Part shown: positions 41,248-50,668 of the stretch, one piece after another
Numbering within the stretch: the stretch's first letter is position 1
How the letters are laid out: every line of letters starts with the position of its first letter
Assembly: GCA_905235475.1 (NCBI GenBank)
Contig: CAJOLU010000004.1
Coordinates: 124,001 to 188,000, forward strand
Reading direction: 5' to 3'
From: an uncultured Clostridia bacterium
Lineage (GTDB): Bacteria > Bacillota > Clostridia > Christensenellales > UBA1242
Length of the DNA: 64,000 bases
Position numbers and translations under genes: made by a program
Notes under the pieces: generated by a model
Databases searched by the model: none
What the model was told of the DNA's origin: nothing
The model's input: only the letters and a program-made list of their open reading frames with translations

Positions 41248-43257
41248 ATGAGTGATGTTGAATTTAACAAAGAAAAAGAGTATTTGGCTGAAACAATTGG
41301 TGCAATAGACTCAAAAATCTATGCTTTGAATGAGAATATTGAAAAGCAAAAAGATTGGGCACTTGAACTTAAAAAACAATATATAAGAGATTTAAGAGAA
41401 TATGACCAATATGAGTTTGCGGATAACTATAACAAACTTAATGAAATTCTTGATTTCACAGATGAGCAAATTGCAGAAGTGAACCGTTTGCGCGATATTC
41501 GTGAAAAGCCTTATTTTGGAAGAGTTGATTTTAAGGCAGATGAAGATGATGAAGTTCTAAAACTTTATATCGGCCTTATGAGCATTAGCACAAACGAAAA
41601 TTTGTATGTGGTGGATTGGAGAGCTCCAGTTAGTGAGCTTTTTTATGAGTCTGGCAAAGGTAGAGCAAGTTATGAAGCTCCAGATGGCAGAATTAATGGT
41701 GAAATCACATTAAAAAGGCAATATGAAATTGAAAATTCAGAACTTAAAGATTTCTATGATGTTGACATTAACTTGTTTGATGAATATTTGCGTGAAGTGC
41801 TTTCAAGAACAAAGGGAGAAAGGCTTGAAAACATTGCCTCAACCATTCAAAAAGAGCAAAACGAAATCATAAGAAACCTTAAAGATGACATAATGATTGT
41901 GCAAGGCTATGCTGGGTGCGGAAAAACAACCATTGCTCTTCATCACATTGCGTATGCGCTTTATAGGCTTAAAAATTTAAAATCAGCCAACGTGCTATTT
42001 TTTAGTCCAAACGAAGCGTTTTTAACCTACATTGGAAAAGTTTTGCCAGACCTTGGGGAAGAGAACACAAGAAATGCAACTTTCCCTAAATTTATTAGGA
42101 GACTTTTAAAAACCTCAAAACCAGTGGAATCAACAGATGAGTTTGTTATGCGTTACAACTTTTTAGACGCAAAAAACAAACAAGCAATAGATAAAAAATT
42201 GGCTTTCTCTATGCGTGACAAAATGAAAAATTGGCTTGATGAGTATGGAACGACTCTCCGTTTTACGGGCGATATTGTGGTGGATGACAAGACATTTGCA
42301 AAAGACAAACTAAATGATATGCTTGTGAATGACCTAAAACACGCAAAATATCGTGAAAAGATTTATGCTATTGCCACCCACATTTACAAAGAAGTGAAAA
42401 CTCAAGATGTTGGCAAGAAAGAATATATCTTAAATGAAATTAGTGAAAATGTTAATCAACCAATAACTCTTTTTGCACTATATGACAAAATGATGGCTGA
42501 CTTTGGCTATTCTGCTTTAGATGTTGATGAACCAATCTATTTTGAAGATGCTGTTTTGCTTTGTGTTTTGAAAGAACTTTCGCAAAACATTGTCACTCGT
42601 GTGGAAATTAAACACATTGTTATAGATGAAGCACAAGACTACCCACTATTATTTTTTGATTTCTTAACAAGAATATATTGTCACTCAAACTTTTGTATTG
42701 TTGGAGATATTAACCAAAAAACTGTGCCAGGAGAACTTGATAGTTTGAGCGATATTGGAAAACTTGAACAAGCTAAAGATAGATTTTCTTTCACAACTTT
42801 AGATAAAACATATCGTTCTTCAGAAGAAATTGTTGAATATTCTTCCAACCTTATTGGCAACCCAAGGCATAATGCATTTAGGCTAAAATATGGCGAGCCG
42901 GTTGAAGAAACAAAATTGGGTAACAACTATATTGCTCAAATTGAAAACATACTTGAAAAAGTTGATTATTATCACAAGCCTGTTGGAATTATTGCTGGAG
43001 ATACCCAAACGGCGCAAGAAATTTTTGATGAACTTTCAAAAACAAAATCTCCACAAGAAATTAGTTTTGTGAAGAATGCTTATTCTGTTGCTGGAACAAA
43101 TATTGAAGTTTGCCCAATAACACTTTGCAAAGGTTTGGAATTTGACACAGTTATTTTGGTGGAGAAAGGAAAACTTTTTGAACACGAGAATAAAAACAAG
43201 TTTTTGTATGTTGGAGCCACTAGAGCAATTAACAAGTTGTTTGTGTTAAAGAAATAG
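41248..43257 (+). CDS. helD: HelD-like superfamily I ATPase (RNA polymerase recycling)
   Basis: A 669-residue protein, ATG 41248 behind AGGAGA. Residues 1-75 form a long coiled coil, the part that enters the RNA polymerase secondary channel in HelD. The block PYFGRVDFKADEDDE...YVVDWRAPVSELFYE is diagnostic for HelD. Helicase motifs: Walker A GYAGCGKTT near 222, Walker B HIVIDEAQDY near 460, motif III CIVGDINQKT, motif IV-V with DKTYRSSEEIVEY, and CKGLEFDTVI followed by YVGATRA. HelD strips stalled RNA polymerase from DNA by ATP hydrolysis. It is about 100 residues shorter than the Bacillus protein. A UvrD/PcrA helicase is excluded by the HelD block. Confidence 0.92.
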   Translation: MSDVEFNKEKEYLAETIGAIDSKIYALNENIEKQKDWALELKKQYIRDLREYDQYEFADNYNKLNEILDFTDEQIAEVNRLRDIREKPYFGRVDFKADEDDEVLKLYIGLMSISTNENLYVVDWRAPVSELFYESGKGRASYEAPDGRINGEITLKRQYEIENSELKDFYDVDINLFDEYLREVLSRTKGERLENIASTIQKEQNEIIRNLKDDIMIVQGYAGCGKTTIALHHIAYALYRLKNLKSANVLFFSPNEAFLTYIGKVLPDLGEENTRNATFPKFIRRLLKTSKPVESTDEFVMRYNFLDAKNKQAIDKKLAFSMRDKMKNWLDEYGTTLRFTGDIVVDDKTFAKDKLNDMLVNDLKHAKYREKIYAIATHIYKEVKTQDVGKKEYILNEISENVNQPITLFALYDKMMADFGYSALDVDEPIYFEDAVLLCVLKELSQNIVTRVEIKHIVIDEAQDYPLLFFDFLTRIYCHSNFCIVGDINQKTVPGELDSLSDIGKLEQAKDRFSFTTLDKTYRSSEEIVEYSSNLIGNPRHNAFRLKYGEPVEETKLGNNYIAQIENILEKVDYYHKPVGIIAGDTQTAQEIFDELSKTKSPQEISFVKNAYSVAGTNIEVCPITLCKGLEFDTVILVEKGKLFEHENKNKFLYVGATRAINKLFVLKK

Positions 43258-43328
43258 GTTTTGCAAAAATTTGGATTAAAAAAACGATAAAAAATTGAAA
43301 AAATATATTAAAAAAGGGATTTTTTGTT

Positions 43329-45017
43329 ATGAACATAAAAGAAATTGTTTCAAAAGAAATAAAAATTGATGGAATGACTGATAAAGATGTTGAAAAAATT
43401 TTGCTTGTTCCACCACAAAAAGAAATGGGAGATTTAACCCTTCCTTGTTTTTCTCTTGCAAAAACATTTCACAAAAGCCCAAACGATATTGCCTTGGAAC
43501 TTCAATCAAACTTGAAAGATTGTTCACTTTTTAGAACTGAAGTTGTGAATGGTTATTTAAATTTGTTTTTAGATGAAAAATATTTCAGTAAACTAATTTT
43601 GGAAGATGTGCAAAATAATATGGAAAATTATGGGGCGCAAAACATTGGAAAGGGTAAATTATGTTTAATTGAATATAGTTCAATAAATGTTGCAAAAAAT
43701 CCTCATGTTGGACATTTGTGTGGAACAGCATATGGAGAAAGTTTTTGCAGAATGCACGAGTATTTTGGCTATAATGTTAAAAGGCTTAACTATTTGGGCG
43801 ACTATGGCACGCAATTTGGAAAAGTTATCACAGCCTATAAAAAATATGGCAGCCGTGAAAAAGTTTTAGAGCGTGGCGTTGATGAACTTCAGGATTTATA
43901 CATAAAAGTTAATGCTGAATGTGAAACAGATGAAGAGCTTTTAACAGAGTGCCGTGAGTGTTTCTTAAAACTAGAGCGAGGCGATAAAGAAATCAAAGAA
44001 CTCTATGATTGGTTTAAAGAAATTTCAATTGAAGAAGCAAAAAGAATATATAGCGAACTAGAAATTTCTTTTGATGATTGGAGAGGCGAAAGTTATTATG
44101 CTCAATTTAACAAAGAAACTCTTGAAACCCTAAACCAAAAAGGTTTAACAAAGAGAGACGCAGGTGCACTTCTTGTTGATTTAGAAAAATATAATTTGGG
44201 AAAGCTTATTGTTGAGCAAACAAGTGGTGCAAGCATTTATGCAACTCGTGATTTATCTTGTTTGGTTCATAGATATGATGAATATAAATATGATAAACTT
44301 TTGTATGTGACCGGTGTTGAACAAGAACAATATTTCCAGCAAATTTTTCAAGTTGGAAGACTTATGGGGCTTGATTATATGGATCAAGTTTTCCACTTTT
44401 CCACAGGGCGAATATCTTTGCCAACAGGCAAGATTTCTTCAAGGAAAGGTGCTGTTGCGCTTATTAAAGATTTATTTAAAGCATCTCAAGAAAAAGCACA
44501 CGCAGTTTTGGAAGAAAAAGGAACAAACGCTAGTGATATTGAAAAACTTGAAAAAGAAATTGGAATTGGAGCACTTATTTTCACAATTCTTAAAAGTTCA
44601 TCAACAAAAGATAGTGTTTTTGACCTAGATAAAGCGATTAGTTTTGATGGAGAAACGGGGCCATATCTTCAATACACATATGCAAGAACTTGCTCAATCT
44701 TAAAAAAAGCGGAAGAGTTAAACTTAAAGCCTCAAATAGACTATGATTCACTCCCAACACAAACTTTTGCACTTATCAAACTTTTCCCACGTTTTAAAGA
44801 TGCCATTTATAATGCTTTTATTGAAAACGACCCAAGTTATATTGCAAGATATTCTATGAACTTATGCTCTGAGTTTAACAAACTTTATAGTGAAATGAGA
44901 ATTATTAGTGAAGATACAATCCTTTCACAAAGTTTGCTAAAACTTGTTGAGTGCACAAATTCATTACTTAAAAAATGTTTATATTTCTTGGTTATGAAAG
45001 CTCCAGAGAGAATGTAA
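43329..45017 (+). CDS. argS: arginine--tRNA ligase
   Basis: A 562-residue class I synthetase, ATG 43329. The N-terminal additional domain (about 1-95) recognises the D-loop; the HIGH-like motif is NPHVGHL within NVAKNPHVGHLCG (about 125). The conserved YLGDYGTQFG, the tRNA-contacting YATRDLSCLVHR and a KISSRKG version of KMSKS (about 375) are all present. The C-terminal DALR helical domain ends in VMKAPERM. It charges tRNA-Arg. Confidence 0.98.
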   Translation: MNIKEIVSKEIKIDGMTDKDVEKILLVPPQKEMGDLTLPCFSLAKTFHKSPNDIALELQSNLKDCSLFRTEVVNGYLNLFLDEKYFSKLILEDVQNNMENYGAQNIGKGKLCLIEYSSINVAKNPHVGHLCGTAYGESFCRMHEYFGYNVKRLNYLGDYGTQFGKVITAYKKYGSREKVLERGVDELQDLYIKVNAECETDEELLTECRECFLKLERGDKEIKELYDWFKEISIEEAKRIYSELEISFDDWRGESYYAQFNKETLETLNQKGLTKRDAGALLVDLEKYNLGKLIVEQTSGASIYATRDLSCLVHRYDEYKYDKLLYVTGVEQEQYFQQIFQVGRLMGLDYMDQVFHFSTGRISLPTGKISSRKGAVALIKDLFKASQEKAHAVLEEKGTNASDIEKLEKEIGIGALIFTILKSSSTKDSVFDLDKAISFDGETGPYLQYTYARTCSILKKAEELNLKPQIDYDSLPTQTFALIKLFPRFKDAIYNAFIENDPSYIARYSMNLCSEFNKLYSEMRIISEDTILSQSLLKLVECTNSLLKKCLYFLVMKAPERM

Positions 45018-45021
45018 GAAA

Positions 45022-45053
45022 ATAAAAAAGAGATGATTTTTCATCTCTTTTTT
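45022..45053. terminator. bidirectional terminator after argS
   Basis: Stem AAAGAGATGA / TCATCTCTTT with TTTT loop; T-runs on both strands, between convergent genes. Confidence 0.85.
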
Positions 45054-45061
45054 ATTGTTGA

Positions 45062-45499
45062 TTATTTCTCTCCAAAACCTCTTGCTGTTGCTGTGCTTGA
45101 ATTGCTCTTGCTTGGTGCACTTCTTTTTTTGGTGGCTGCTGAGTCAAGAGAAAGTCCACACATTTTGTTCATAACTTCAATATTGTCCTGAAGTGCTCTT
45201 CTCTCATCCTCTGGGAGTTGCGCAATCTTTTTGCCTAAATATTTTTGTTGTTTTTTAATGTCATTTTCAAAATTTGCACGAGTTAATGGCAATTGCGCTT
45301 CTTCCAAAAGGTAGATAACTTTTGTTGAAATTGGAACGCCATTTTGTGATGCTTCCATAATAATATATTCTTTTCTTCTTTCTGCTTGTCTGCCAAAAGT
45401 GTCTGGAACTGGACGTGGAACATATCCACATTCTTCTAGTTTTTTTATGTAACCTTTCATATATCTTGAAATTTCTCTTTCTTGTTCTTCTATAGCCAT
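45062..45499 (-). CDS. uncharacterised soluble protein
   Basis: Start chosen at ATG 45499 (145 residues), ten bases after AAAGGAG; in-frame upstream starts overlap the promoter. A charged, helical protein with Arg/Glu-rich segments (ISRYMKGYIKKLEECGY, FGRQAERRKEYIIMEA) and a Ser/Ala/Lys-rich tail ending GFGEK. I do not recognise the family. It is monocistronic, with its own promoter at 45527-45555. Confidence 0.75.
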   Translation of the reverse strand: MAIEEQEREISRYMKGYIKKLEECGYVPRPVPDTFGRQAERRKEYIIMEASQNGVPISTKVIYLLEEAQLPLTRANFENDIKKQQKYLGKKIAQLPEDERRALQDNIEVMNKMCGLSLDSAATKKRSAPSKSNSSTATARGFGEK

Positions 45500-45526
45500 A
45501 TGTTTAGTTTCTCCTTTTACAATTTT

Positions 45527-45555
45527 ATTATAGCACAATAAAATAACATTGTAAA
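45527..45555 (-). promoter_or_regulatory. promoter of the gene at 45499
   Basis: Minus strand TTTACA (45555-45550), 17 bases, TATAAT (45532-45527). Confidence 0.7.
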
Positions 45556-45596
45556 TACCTTTTTTAAAATTTATTTTAATTATTTTTAGTGAGTGA

Positions 45597-45641
45597 ACAA
45601 AAAATGTGACATAATGCAGAAATTTTTACATTATACCACAT
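45597..45641 (-). terminator. terminator of the dnaB unit
   Basis: Inverted repeat ATGTGGTATAATG / CATTATGTCACAT (45641-45629 with 45616-45604), two mismatches in the middle, 12-base loop, then a T6 run on the minus strand. Confidence 0.75.
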
Positions 45642-45666
45642 AATTTTTGTGTTAAAACATATTTTT

Positions 45667-47193
45667 TTATATTTCGTCGCCATCAAAAATATCTGGCATT
45701 TCTTCATCATCTAGGCTGATTGTATCAAATTCTTGTGGTGGTGTTAAATCCCTATATGCCTCTTCAGCAAGTTCTCCAGTTGCTTTGCTTAATGAGCTCT
45801 CATCTGGCATTTCTTTTGGCATAGAACGCTCCAAACTTTGCAAATTGGAATCTTTGCCCATATCGTGGAATGTTGTGATGTCGCCTCTCCAGAATAGTGG
45901 AACATCGCCCAAAGGACCATTTCTGTGTTTTGCCACTGATAGGGTTACAACATAATCTTTTTGGCTGGAAGAATCTTCTTCATCGTTTTGCTTGTTAATG
46001 AACATAACAATGTCGGCATCTTGCTCTATTGAACCACTTTCACGCAAGTCGGAAAGCATTAAGCGTTTATCTCTTCTGCTTTGGTTTTCAACAGAACGGT
46101 TAACCTGACTTAGAACCAAAACAGGAACATTAAGTTCTTTGGCAAGAAGTTTTAATTGCCTTGAAATTTCACTAACTTCTGTTTGCCTTGACTCAACTCT
46201 TTTTCCACTGCTCATCAATTGAAGATAGTCGATAACAATAAAGTCTAATCCCTTTTCTCTTTGAAGTCTTCTGCATTTATTGATGATTGTTCCAGGTGTG
46301 TTCATTGAGGAGTCATCAACAAATATTTTGGCGTTTTCCATTTCTTTAACAGTTTGGAAAAGTTTTCGCCATTCTTTTTCATCTAGTTTTGCTCTTAATG
46401 CTTTTTCCATTGAAACTTTTGAAGCAGAACACAACGCCCTTTGCATAAGTTGAACCCTTGGCATTTCTAGTGAGAAGATTGCACAAGATTTTTGTTCCTT
46501 TAGTGCCATATGTAATGCAATATTCATTGCAAGAGAGGTTTTACCCACACCAGGGCGGGCAGCCAAAATGATTAAGTCGCTGTTTTGGAAGCCGTTTGTA
46601 ATTCGGTCTAGCCCAGCAAAGCCGGTTGGAATACCTTGCAAAGCATCTGGGTCTTTTACAAGTTTGTTGAATTTGTCCATAACATCAGTTAGGCTGTCTT
46701 TAATGTGTTCCAGTTTTCCACTGTTGTTGTTTTCGGCAATGCCATATATTTCACTTTCTGCAAATTGCAAAGCATCTTCTGCGTTTTCGTTTTCATAAAC
46801 TCTGTCAATAATCTTTTGGCTGGAAGTGATAAGTTTTCTTAAAGTGGAATTTCTTTTCACAATGTCCATATAGTCTTTGTAGTTTGCAGCACTTGGAACA
46901 ATGTTTGTTAGAAGCGATATGTAACTAATTCCGCCAACACTTTCTAAAAGCCCAACACGCTCTAGTTCGTCTGGCAAACTAACATAGTCGATGTTTTTTC
47001 CTTGAGAGAAAAGTGTTTTCATACAAGAAAAAATGCTTTTGTGTGAATTTGTGTAGAAATCTTCTTCTTTTAAATCATTTAAGATGCTAACTGGTGCATC
47101 TTTGTCAAGCATAACACAACCCAAAATGGCTTGTTCCGCCTCTAGGCTGTGAGGAAGTTTTTTGGCCTTTAGTTCTTCTTGTGTGTTTGCCAT
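45667..47193 (-). CDS. dnaB: replicative DNA helicase DnaB
   Basis: A 508-residue DnaB, ATG 47193 behind AAAAGGAG. The N-terminal helical domain starts PHSLEAEQAILGCVMLD; the C-terminal RecA-like ATPase has Walker A AARPGVGKTS (about 212), Walker B FIVIDYLQLM, LSQVNRSVENQ and the arginine finger region KHRNGPLG. The usual DnaB ends near residue 445; this one carries an extra acidic C-terminal tail of about 60 residues (Glu/Asp/Pro, ending FDGDEI). It unwinds DNA at the fork and binds primase. Confidence 0.98.
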   Translation of the reverse strand: MANTQEELKAKKLPHSLEAEQAILGCVMLDKDAPVSILNDLKEEDFYTNSHKSIFSCMKTLFSQGKNIDYVSLPDELERVGLLESVGGISYISLLTNIVPSAANYKDYMDIVKRNSTLRKLITSSQKIIDRVYENENAEDALQFAESEIYGIAENNNSGKLEHIKDSLTDVMDKFNKLVKDPDALQGIPTGFAGLDRITNGFQNSDLIILAARPGVGKTSLAMNIALHMALKEQKSCAIFSLEMPRVQLMQRALCSASKVSMEKALRAKLDEKEWRKLFQTVKEMENAKIFVDDSSMNTPGTIINKCRRLQREKGLDFIVIDYLQLMSSGKRVESRQTEVSEISRQLKLLAKELNVPVLVLSQVNRSVENQSRRDKRLMLSDLRESGSIEQDADIVMFINKQNDEEDSSSQKDYVVTLSVAKHRNGPLGDVPLFWRGDITTFHDMGKDSNLQSLERSMPKEMPDESSLSKATGELAEEAYRDLTPPQEFDTISLDDEEMPDIFDGDEI

Positions 47194-47211
47194 AATATGC
47201 TCCTTTTTGTG

Positions 47212-47595
47212 TTATTTTTTCTTTTTGTGTTTTTTGGATATATTATTTTGATAATTTCTTTTTTGTTTTTGAATTATTTTTTGCGGCTTTTGGTTTGCGT
47301 CTTGTTGTTTTTGCTGTTCTTGTTCTTGCCTTATCTTTTCTTGCTCTGCTTTTTCTTCTAATTCTTTTTTATGCAAGAACTCTGTGCGCTTTTTGGTTAT
47401 GTGGTCGAGGTGCTTTTGTGTTATAACAAGCCATAAAACATAAACAAGAATAATAATGAAGCAGTCAATCACAATAAGCCAAACACTTGAAATTTTGGTT
47501 GCGATAAGTATGTCCACAACAAACAAGATTGGAAGAGAAATGAGAATCGATATTAAATATCGTTTAAGAGATGTCATTTTTTCTTTTCTTGTCAT
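47212..47595 (-). CDS. small membrane protein upstream of dnaB
   Basis: A 127-residue protein, ATG 47595 behind GGAGGGG. Two transmembrane helices (about 12-32 and 39-59) are followed by a cytoplasmic Lys/Glu/Gln coiled coil and a very basic end (KKHKKKK). The stop is 18 bases before dnaB, so they are probably co-transcribed. In many Bacillota the gene cluster rplI-dnaB includes a membrane protein; here rplI is absent and no homology to a known one is evident. Confidence 0.78.
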   Translation of the reverse strand: MTRKEKMTSLKRYLISILISLPILFVVDILIATKISSVWLIVIDCFIIILVYVLWLVITQKHLDHITKKRTEFLHKKELEEKAEQEKIRQEQEQQKQQDANQKPQKIIQKQKRNYQNNISKKHKKKK

Positions 47596-47739
47596 TTTCC
47601 CCTCCTAATTTTTTTCTATTGTATCACATAACAAAAAATTTTTCCACCCTTTTTTTAAAAAAATATAAGAATAATTTTTTAAAATATTTTACATAATGGT
47701 TATTAAAGCCACTTTGTTGTTTAATTTTGGCGTTTATTC

Positions 47740-47768
47740 TTGACTTTTAGGCGTTAAAAAGATAAAAT
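47740..47768 (+). promoter_or_regulatory. promoter of lysS-serS
   Basis: TTGACT at 47740-47745, 17 bases, TAAAAT at 47763-47768. Confidence 0.7.
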
Positions 47769-47801
47769 ATATTACAAAATTAGTTTAAGGAGAGTATTAA
47801 G

Positions 47802-49355
47802 ATGCATTGGGCAGATGAAATAGCACACAATTTGGTTGAAAAACACCCAAACACACAGGTTTTCACTTGTGCTTGTGGAATAAGTCCATCAGGAGTTGTT
47901 CACATTGGAAATTTTAGAGAAATTATCACAGCTTATTTTGTTGGCAAAGGATTAAAAGATTTAGGAAAAGATGTTAGATTTATTTATTCTTGGGATTCTT
48001 TTGATAGACTTAGAAAAATTGCAAAAGGAATTCCTTTGGATGAAAAATATATTGGAATGCCATATAGTGATGTTCCAGACCCTTTTGGAACGGACGGCAG
48101 TTATGAAGAGCATTTTGAAAAGCAATTAATGGAAGCTTTAGATGAAATTGGCATTGAGTGTGAGTTTATTTTTCAATCAAAAGAATATAAGTCAGGCAGA
48201 TACGCAAAAAATATTGTTGAGGCACTTCAAAAGAGAAAAGAAATATATGACATTATGATGAAGTTTAAAACCCAAGAAGCCAATGAAGAAGATAGAGAAA
48301 AATATGTTCCAATTGAATTGTATTGCCAAAAATGTGGTCACGACTTCACAACAATAACAAAAATTAGTGATGATTGCACAAAACTTGATTATGTTTGTAA
48401 GTGCGGTCATTCTGGTCAAGTTGATGTTATGAAAGATTTTTGTGTTAAACTGGTTTGGAAAGTGGATTGGCCAATGCGTTGGAGAGAAGAAAGCGTGTTG
48501 TTTGAACCTGGTGGAAGAGACCACTCAAGCCAAGGTGGAAGTTATCAAGTGTCTTCAGTGATTGCAAGGGAAATTTTTGGGATTGAACCACCAACATATA
48601 GAATGTATGACTTTATTAACTTAAAAGGTCAAACCAAAAAAATTAGTTCAAGTTCTGGAACTGATATGTCGCCATCAACGCTTTTAAAAGTTTATGAACC
48701 AGCAGTTTTGCTTTGGATGTTCACAAGATTTTTGCCAGAAAAGAGTTTTGACATTGCTCTTGACGGCGATGTTTTGAAAATGTATCACGAGTTTGACAGA
48801 ATGTATGCTTCCTATAAAGCGGGCACATGCGATGAAATGGTTAAAAGAATTATGGAACTTGCTTTGTCAACAACAAATGAAGAAGACTTTGTTCCAGTTG
48901 ATGCAAGTTTGATTGCGTCATTTGCGCCAATTGTTAACTTTGACCTTGATATGTTAACGCATTTGTTGAACAAGATTGGTCAAAACTACACAAAAGAGCA
49001 AATAAGGCCAAGATTTGAACGCATTAAACACTGGCTTGAAACATATTGTCCAGAAGAGATTGTTCATTTAATTCCAGAAAAGAATGAAGAGTTCATAAAA
49101 ACAATGACCGATGAAGAAAAATCTTGGGTTCAAACTCTTGCAACAACTATGGAACAAAAAGATTTAAGCACAGAAGAAATGCAAACTCTTTTGTATGATA
49201 TTCCAAAAATTAATGGCGAGCCAGACAAAGCAAGACAAAAAAGATTTTTCGAAATTGTTTACAACCTTTTGCTTGGAAAGAGTAAAGGTCCAAGACTATA
49301 TTTGTTCTTAACAGCAATAGACAAAAATGATGCATTGAAACTACTAAAAATATAA
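47802..49355 (+). CDS. lysS: class I (archaeal-type) lysine--tRNA ligase
   Basis: A 517-residue class I LysRS, ATG 47802 behind AAGGAGAG. HIGH appears as HIGN (residues 34-37) after CGISPSGVV. A four-Cys zinc insert has CQKCGHD and CKCGHS (about 180-205). The block MRWREESVLFEPGGRDHSSQGGS and the KMSKS-like KISSSSG (about 277) are typical. Most bacteria use the unrelated class II LysRS; class I is found in archaea, spirochaetes, alphaproteobacteria and some Bacillota. It is followed after 15 bases by serS, with which it forms an operon. Confidence 0.97.
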   Translation: MHWADEIAHNLVEKHPNTQVFTCACGISPSGVVHIGNFREIITAYFVGKGLKDLGKDVRFIYSWDSFDRLRKIAKGIPLDEKYIGMPYSDVPDPFGTDGSYEEHFEKQLMEALDEIGIECEFIFQSKEYKSGRYAKNIVEALQKRKEIYDIMMKFKTQEANEEDREKYVPIELYCQKCGHDFTTITKISDDCTKLDYVCKCGHSGQVDVMKDFCVKLVWKVDWPMRWREESVLFEPGGRDHSSQGGSYQVSSVIAREIFGIEPPTYRMYDFINLKGQTKKISSSSGTDMSPSTLLKVYEPAVLLWMFTRFLPEKSFDIALDGDVLKMYHEFDRMYASYKAGTCDEMVKRIMELALSTTNEEDFVPVDASLIASFAPIVNFDLDMLTHLLNKIGQNYTKEQIRPRFERIKHWLETYCPEEIVHLIPEKNEEFIKTMTDEEKSWVQTLATTMEQKDLSTEEMQTLLYDIPKINGEPDKARQKRFFEIVYNLLLGKSKGPRLYLFLTAIDKNDALKLLKI

Positions 49356-49370
49356 TAAGGAGTTTTTGTT

Positions 49371-50654
49371 ATGATAGATATTAATTTAATAAGAAATAAT
49401 GCCCCTCTTGTTAAAGAAAACATCAAAAAGAAATTTCAAGATGAAAAACTAAAACTTGTTGATGAAGTTAAGGATTTTGACGAACAAGCAAGAAAACTTA
49501 AGCAAGATATAGACCAAAAGAGAAATGAGCGAAAAACAAAGTCAGACCAAATTGGCCTACTTATGAAAAACAAAGAAATAGAACAAGCAAATTCTATAAA
49601 AGTTGAAGTAACAAAAATAAACGCAGAAATTGAAGAAAGTGAAAAAGTTTTGGAAGAGTTAAACCAAAAAATTAACGAAAGAATGCTTGTTATTCCAAAC
49701 ATAATGGACCCTTCTGTTCCAATTGGCGAAGATGACTCAAAAAATGTGGAATTAGAAAGGTTTGGAGAGCCTTTTGTGCCAGACTATGAAATTCCATATC
49801 ATGCCGACATTTGCGAGGCTGTTGGAGGTTTGGACAAAGAAAGTGCTGGAAGGACAAGTGGAGAAGGTTTTTATTATCTTTTGGGCGATGTGGCAAGGCT
49901 TCACGAAGCAATGCTTGCTTATGCTAGAGATTATATGATTGAAAATGGCTTTGAATATTGCATTCCACCATTTTTAATTCACAGTGATGTTGTGACTGGT
50001 GTTATGAGCTTTCCAGAGATGGATGCAATGATGTATAAGATTGAGAATGAAGACCTATATTTGATTGGAACAAGTGAGCACTCAATGATTGGAAGGTTTA
50101 AGGGACAAATTATTCCAGAAGAAAAATTGCCTATTTGTTTAACATCATATTCGCCATGTTTTAGAAAAGAAAAAGGTGCTCATGGTATTGAAGAGCGTGG
50201 GCTTTATCGTGTTCATCAATTTGAAAAACAAGAGATGATTGTTTTGTGCAAACCAGAAGATGAAATGGCTTTTTATAACAAAATGTTAATGCTCACTGTT
50301 AACTTTTTTAGGTCTTTGGACGTTCCAGTTAGAACACTTGAATGTTGCAGTGGAGATTTGGCAGACCTTAAGGTTAAATCTTGTGATGTTGAGGCATGGA
50401 GTCCAAGACAAAAGAAATATTTTGAGGTTGGTTCTTGTTCAACACTTGGCGATGCTCAAAGCAGAAGACTCCAAATTAGGGCAAAAGGAAAAGACAAAAA
50501 CTATTTGGTAACAACACTAAATAACACTGTTGTTGCCACCCCTCGTGGACTTATTGGAGTGATTGAAAACAACTATCAAAAAGATGGTTCAATTCTCATT
50601 CCAAAAGTATTGCAAAAATATATGGGCGGAAAAACAAAAATAGAAAAGAAATAA
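49371..50654 (+). CDS. serS: serine--tRNA ligase
   Basis: A 427-residue class II synthetase, ATG 49371 behind AAGGAG. It has the N-terminal coiled-coil arm (about residues 25-100) that grips the long variable arm of tRNA-Ser. Motif 2 is FRKEKGAHGIEERGLYRVHQFEK in part, and motif 3 includes LNNTVVATPRGLIGVIEN. It charges serine onto tRNA-Ser. Confidence 0.97.
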   Translation: MIDINLIRNNAPLVKENIKKKFQDEKLKLVDEVKDFDEQARKLKQDIDQKRNERKTKSDQIGLLMKNKEIEQANSIKVEVTKINAEIEESEKVLEELNQKINERMLVIPNIMDPSVPIGEDDSKNVELERFGEPFVPDYEIPYHADICEAVGGLDKESAGRTSGEGFYYLLGDVARLHEAMLAYARDYMIENGFEYCIPPFLIHSDVVTGVMSFPEMDAMMYKIENEDLYLIGTSEHSMIGRFKGQIIPEEKLPICLTSYSPCFRKEKGAHGIEERGLYRVHQFEKQEMIVLCKPEDEMAFYNKMLMLTVNFFRSLDVPVRTLECCSGDLADLKVKSCDVEAWSPRQKKYFEVGSCSTLGDAQSRRLQIRAKGKDKNYLVTTLNNTVVATPRGLIGVIENNYQKDGSILIPKVLQKYMGGKTKIEKK

Positions 50655-50668
50655 AAAGTGGGTTTTTT

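Noticed and set aside
41248..43257. UvrD/PcrA DNA helicase
   Set aside because: The N-terminal coiled coil and the FGR-DF / VDWRAPVS blocks are specific to HelD, and the 2B domain is not of PcrA type.
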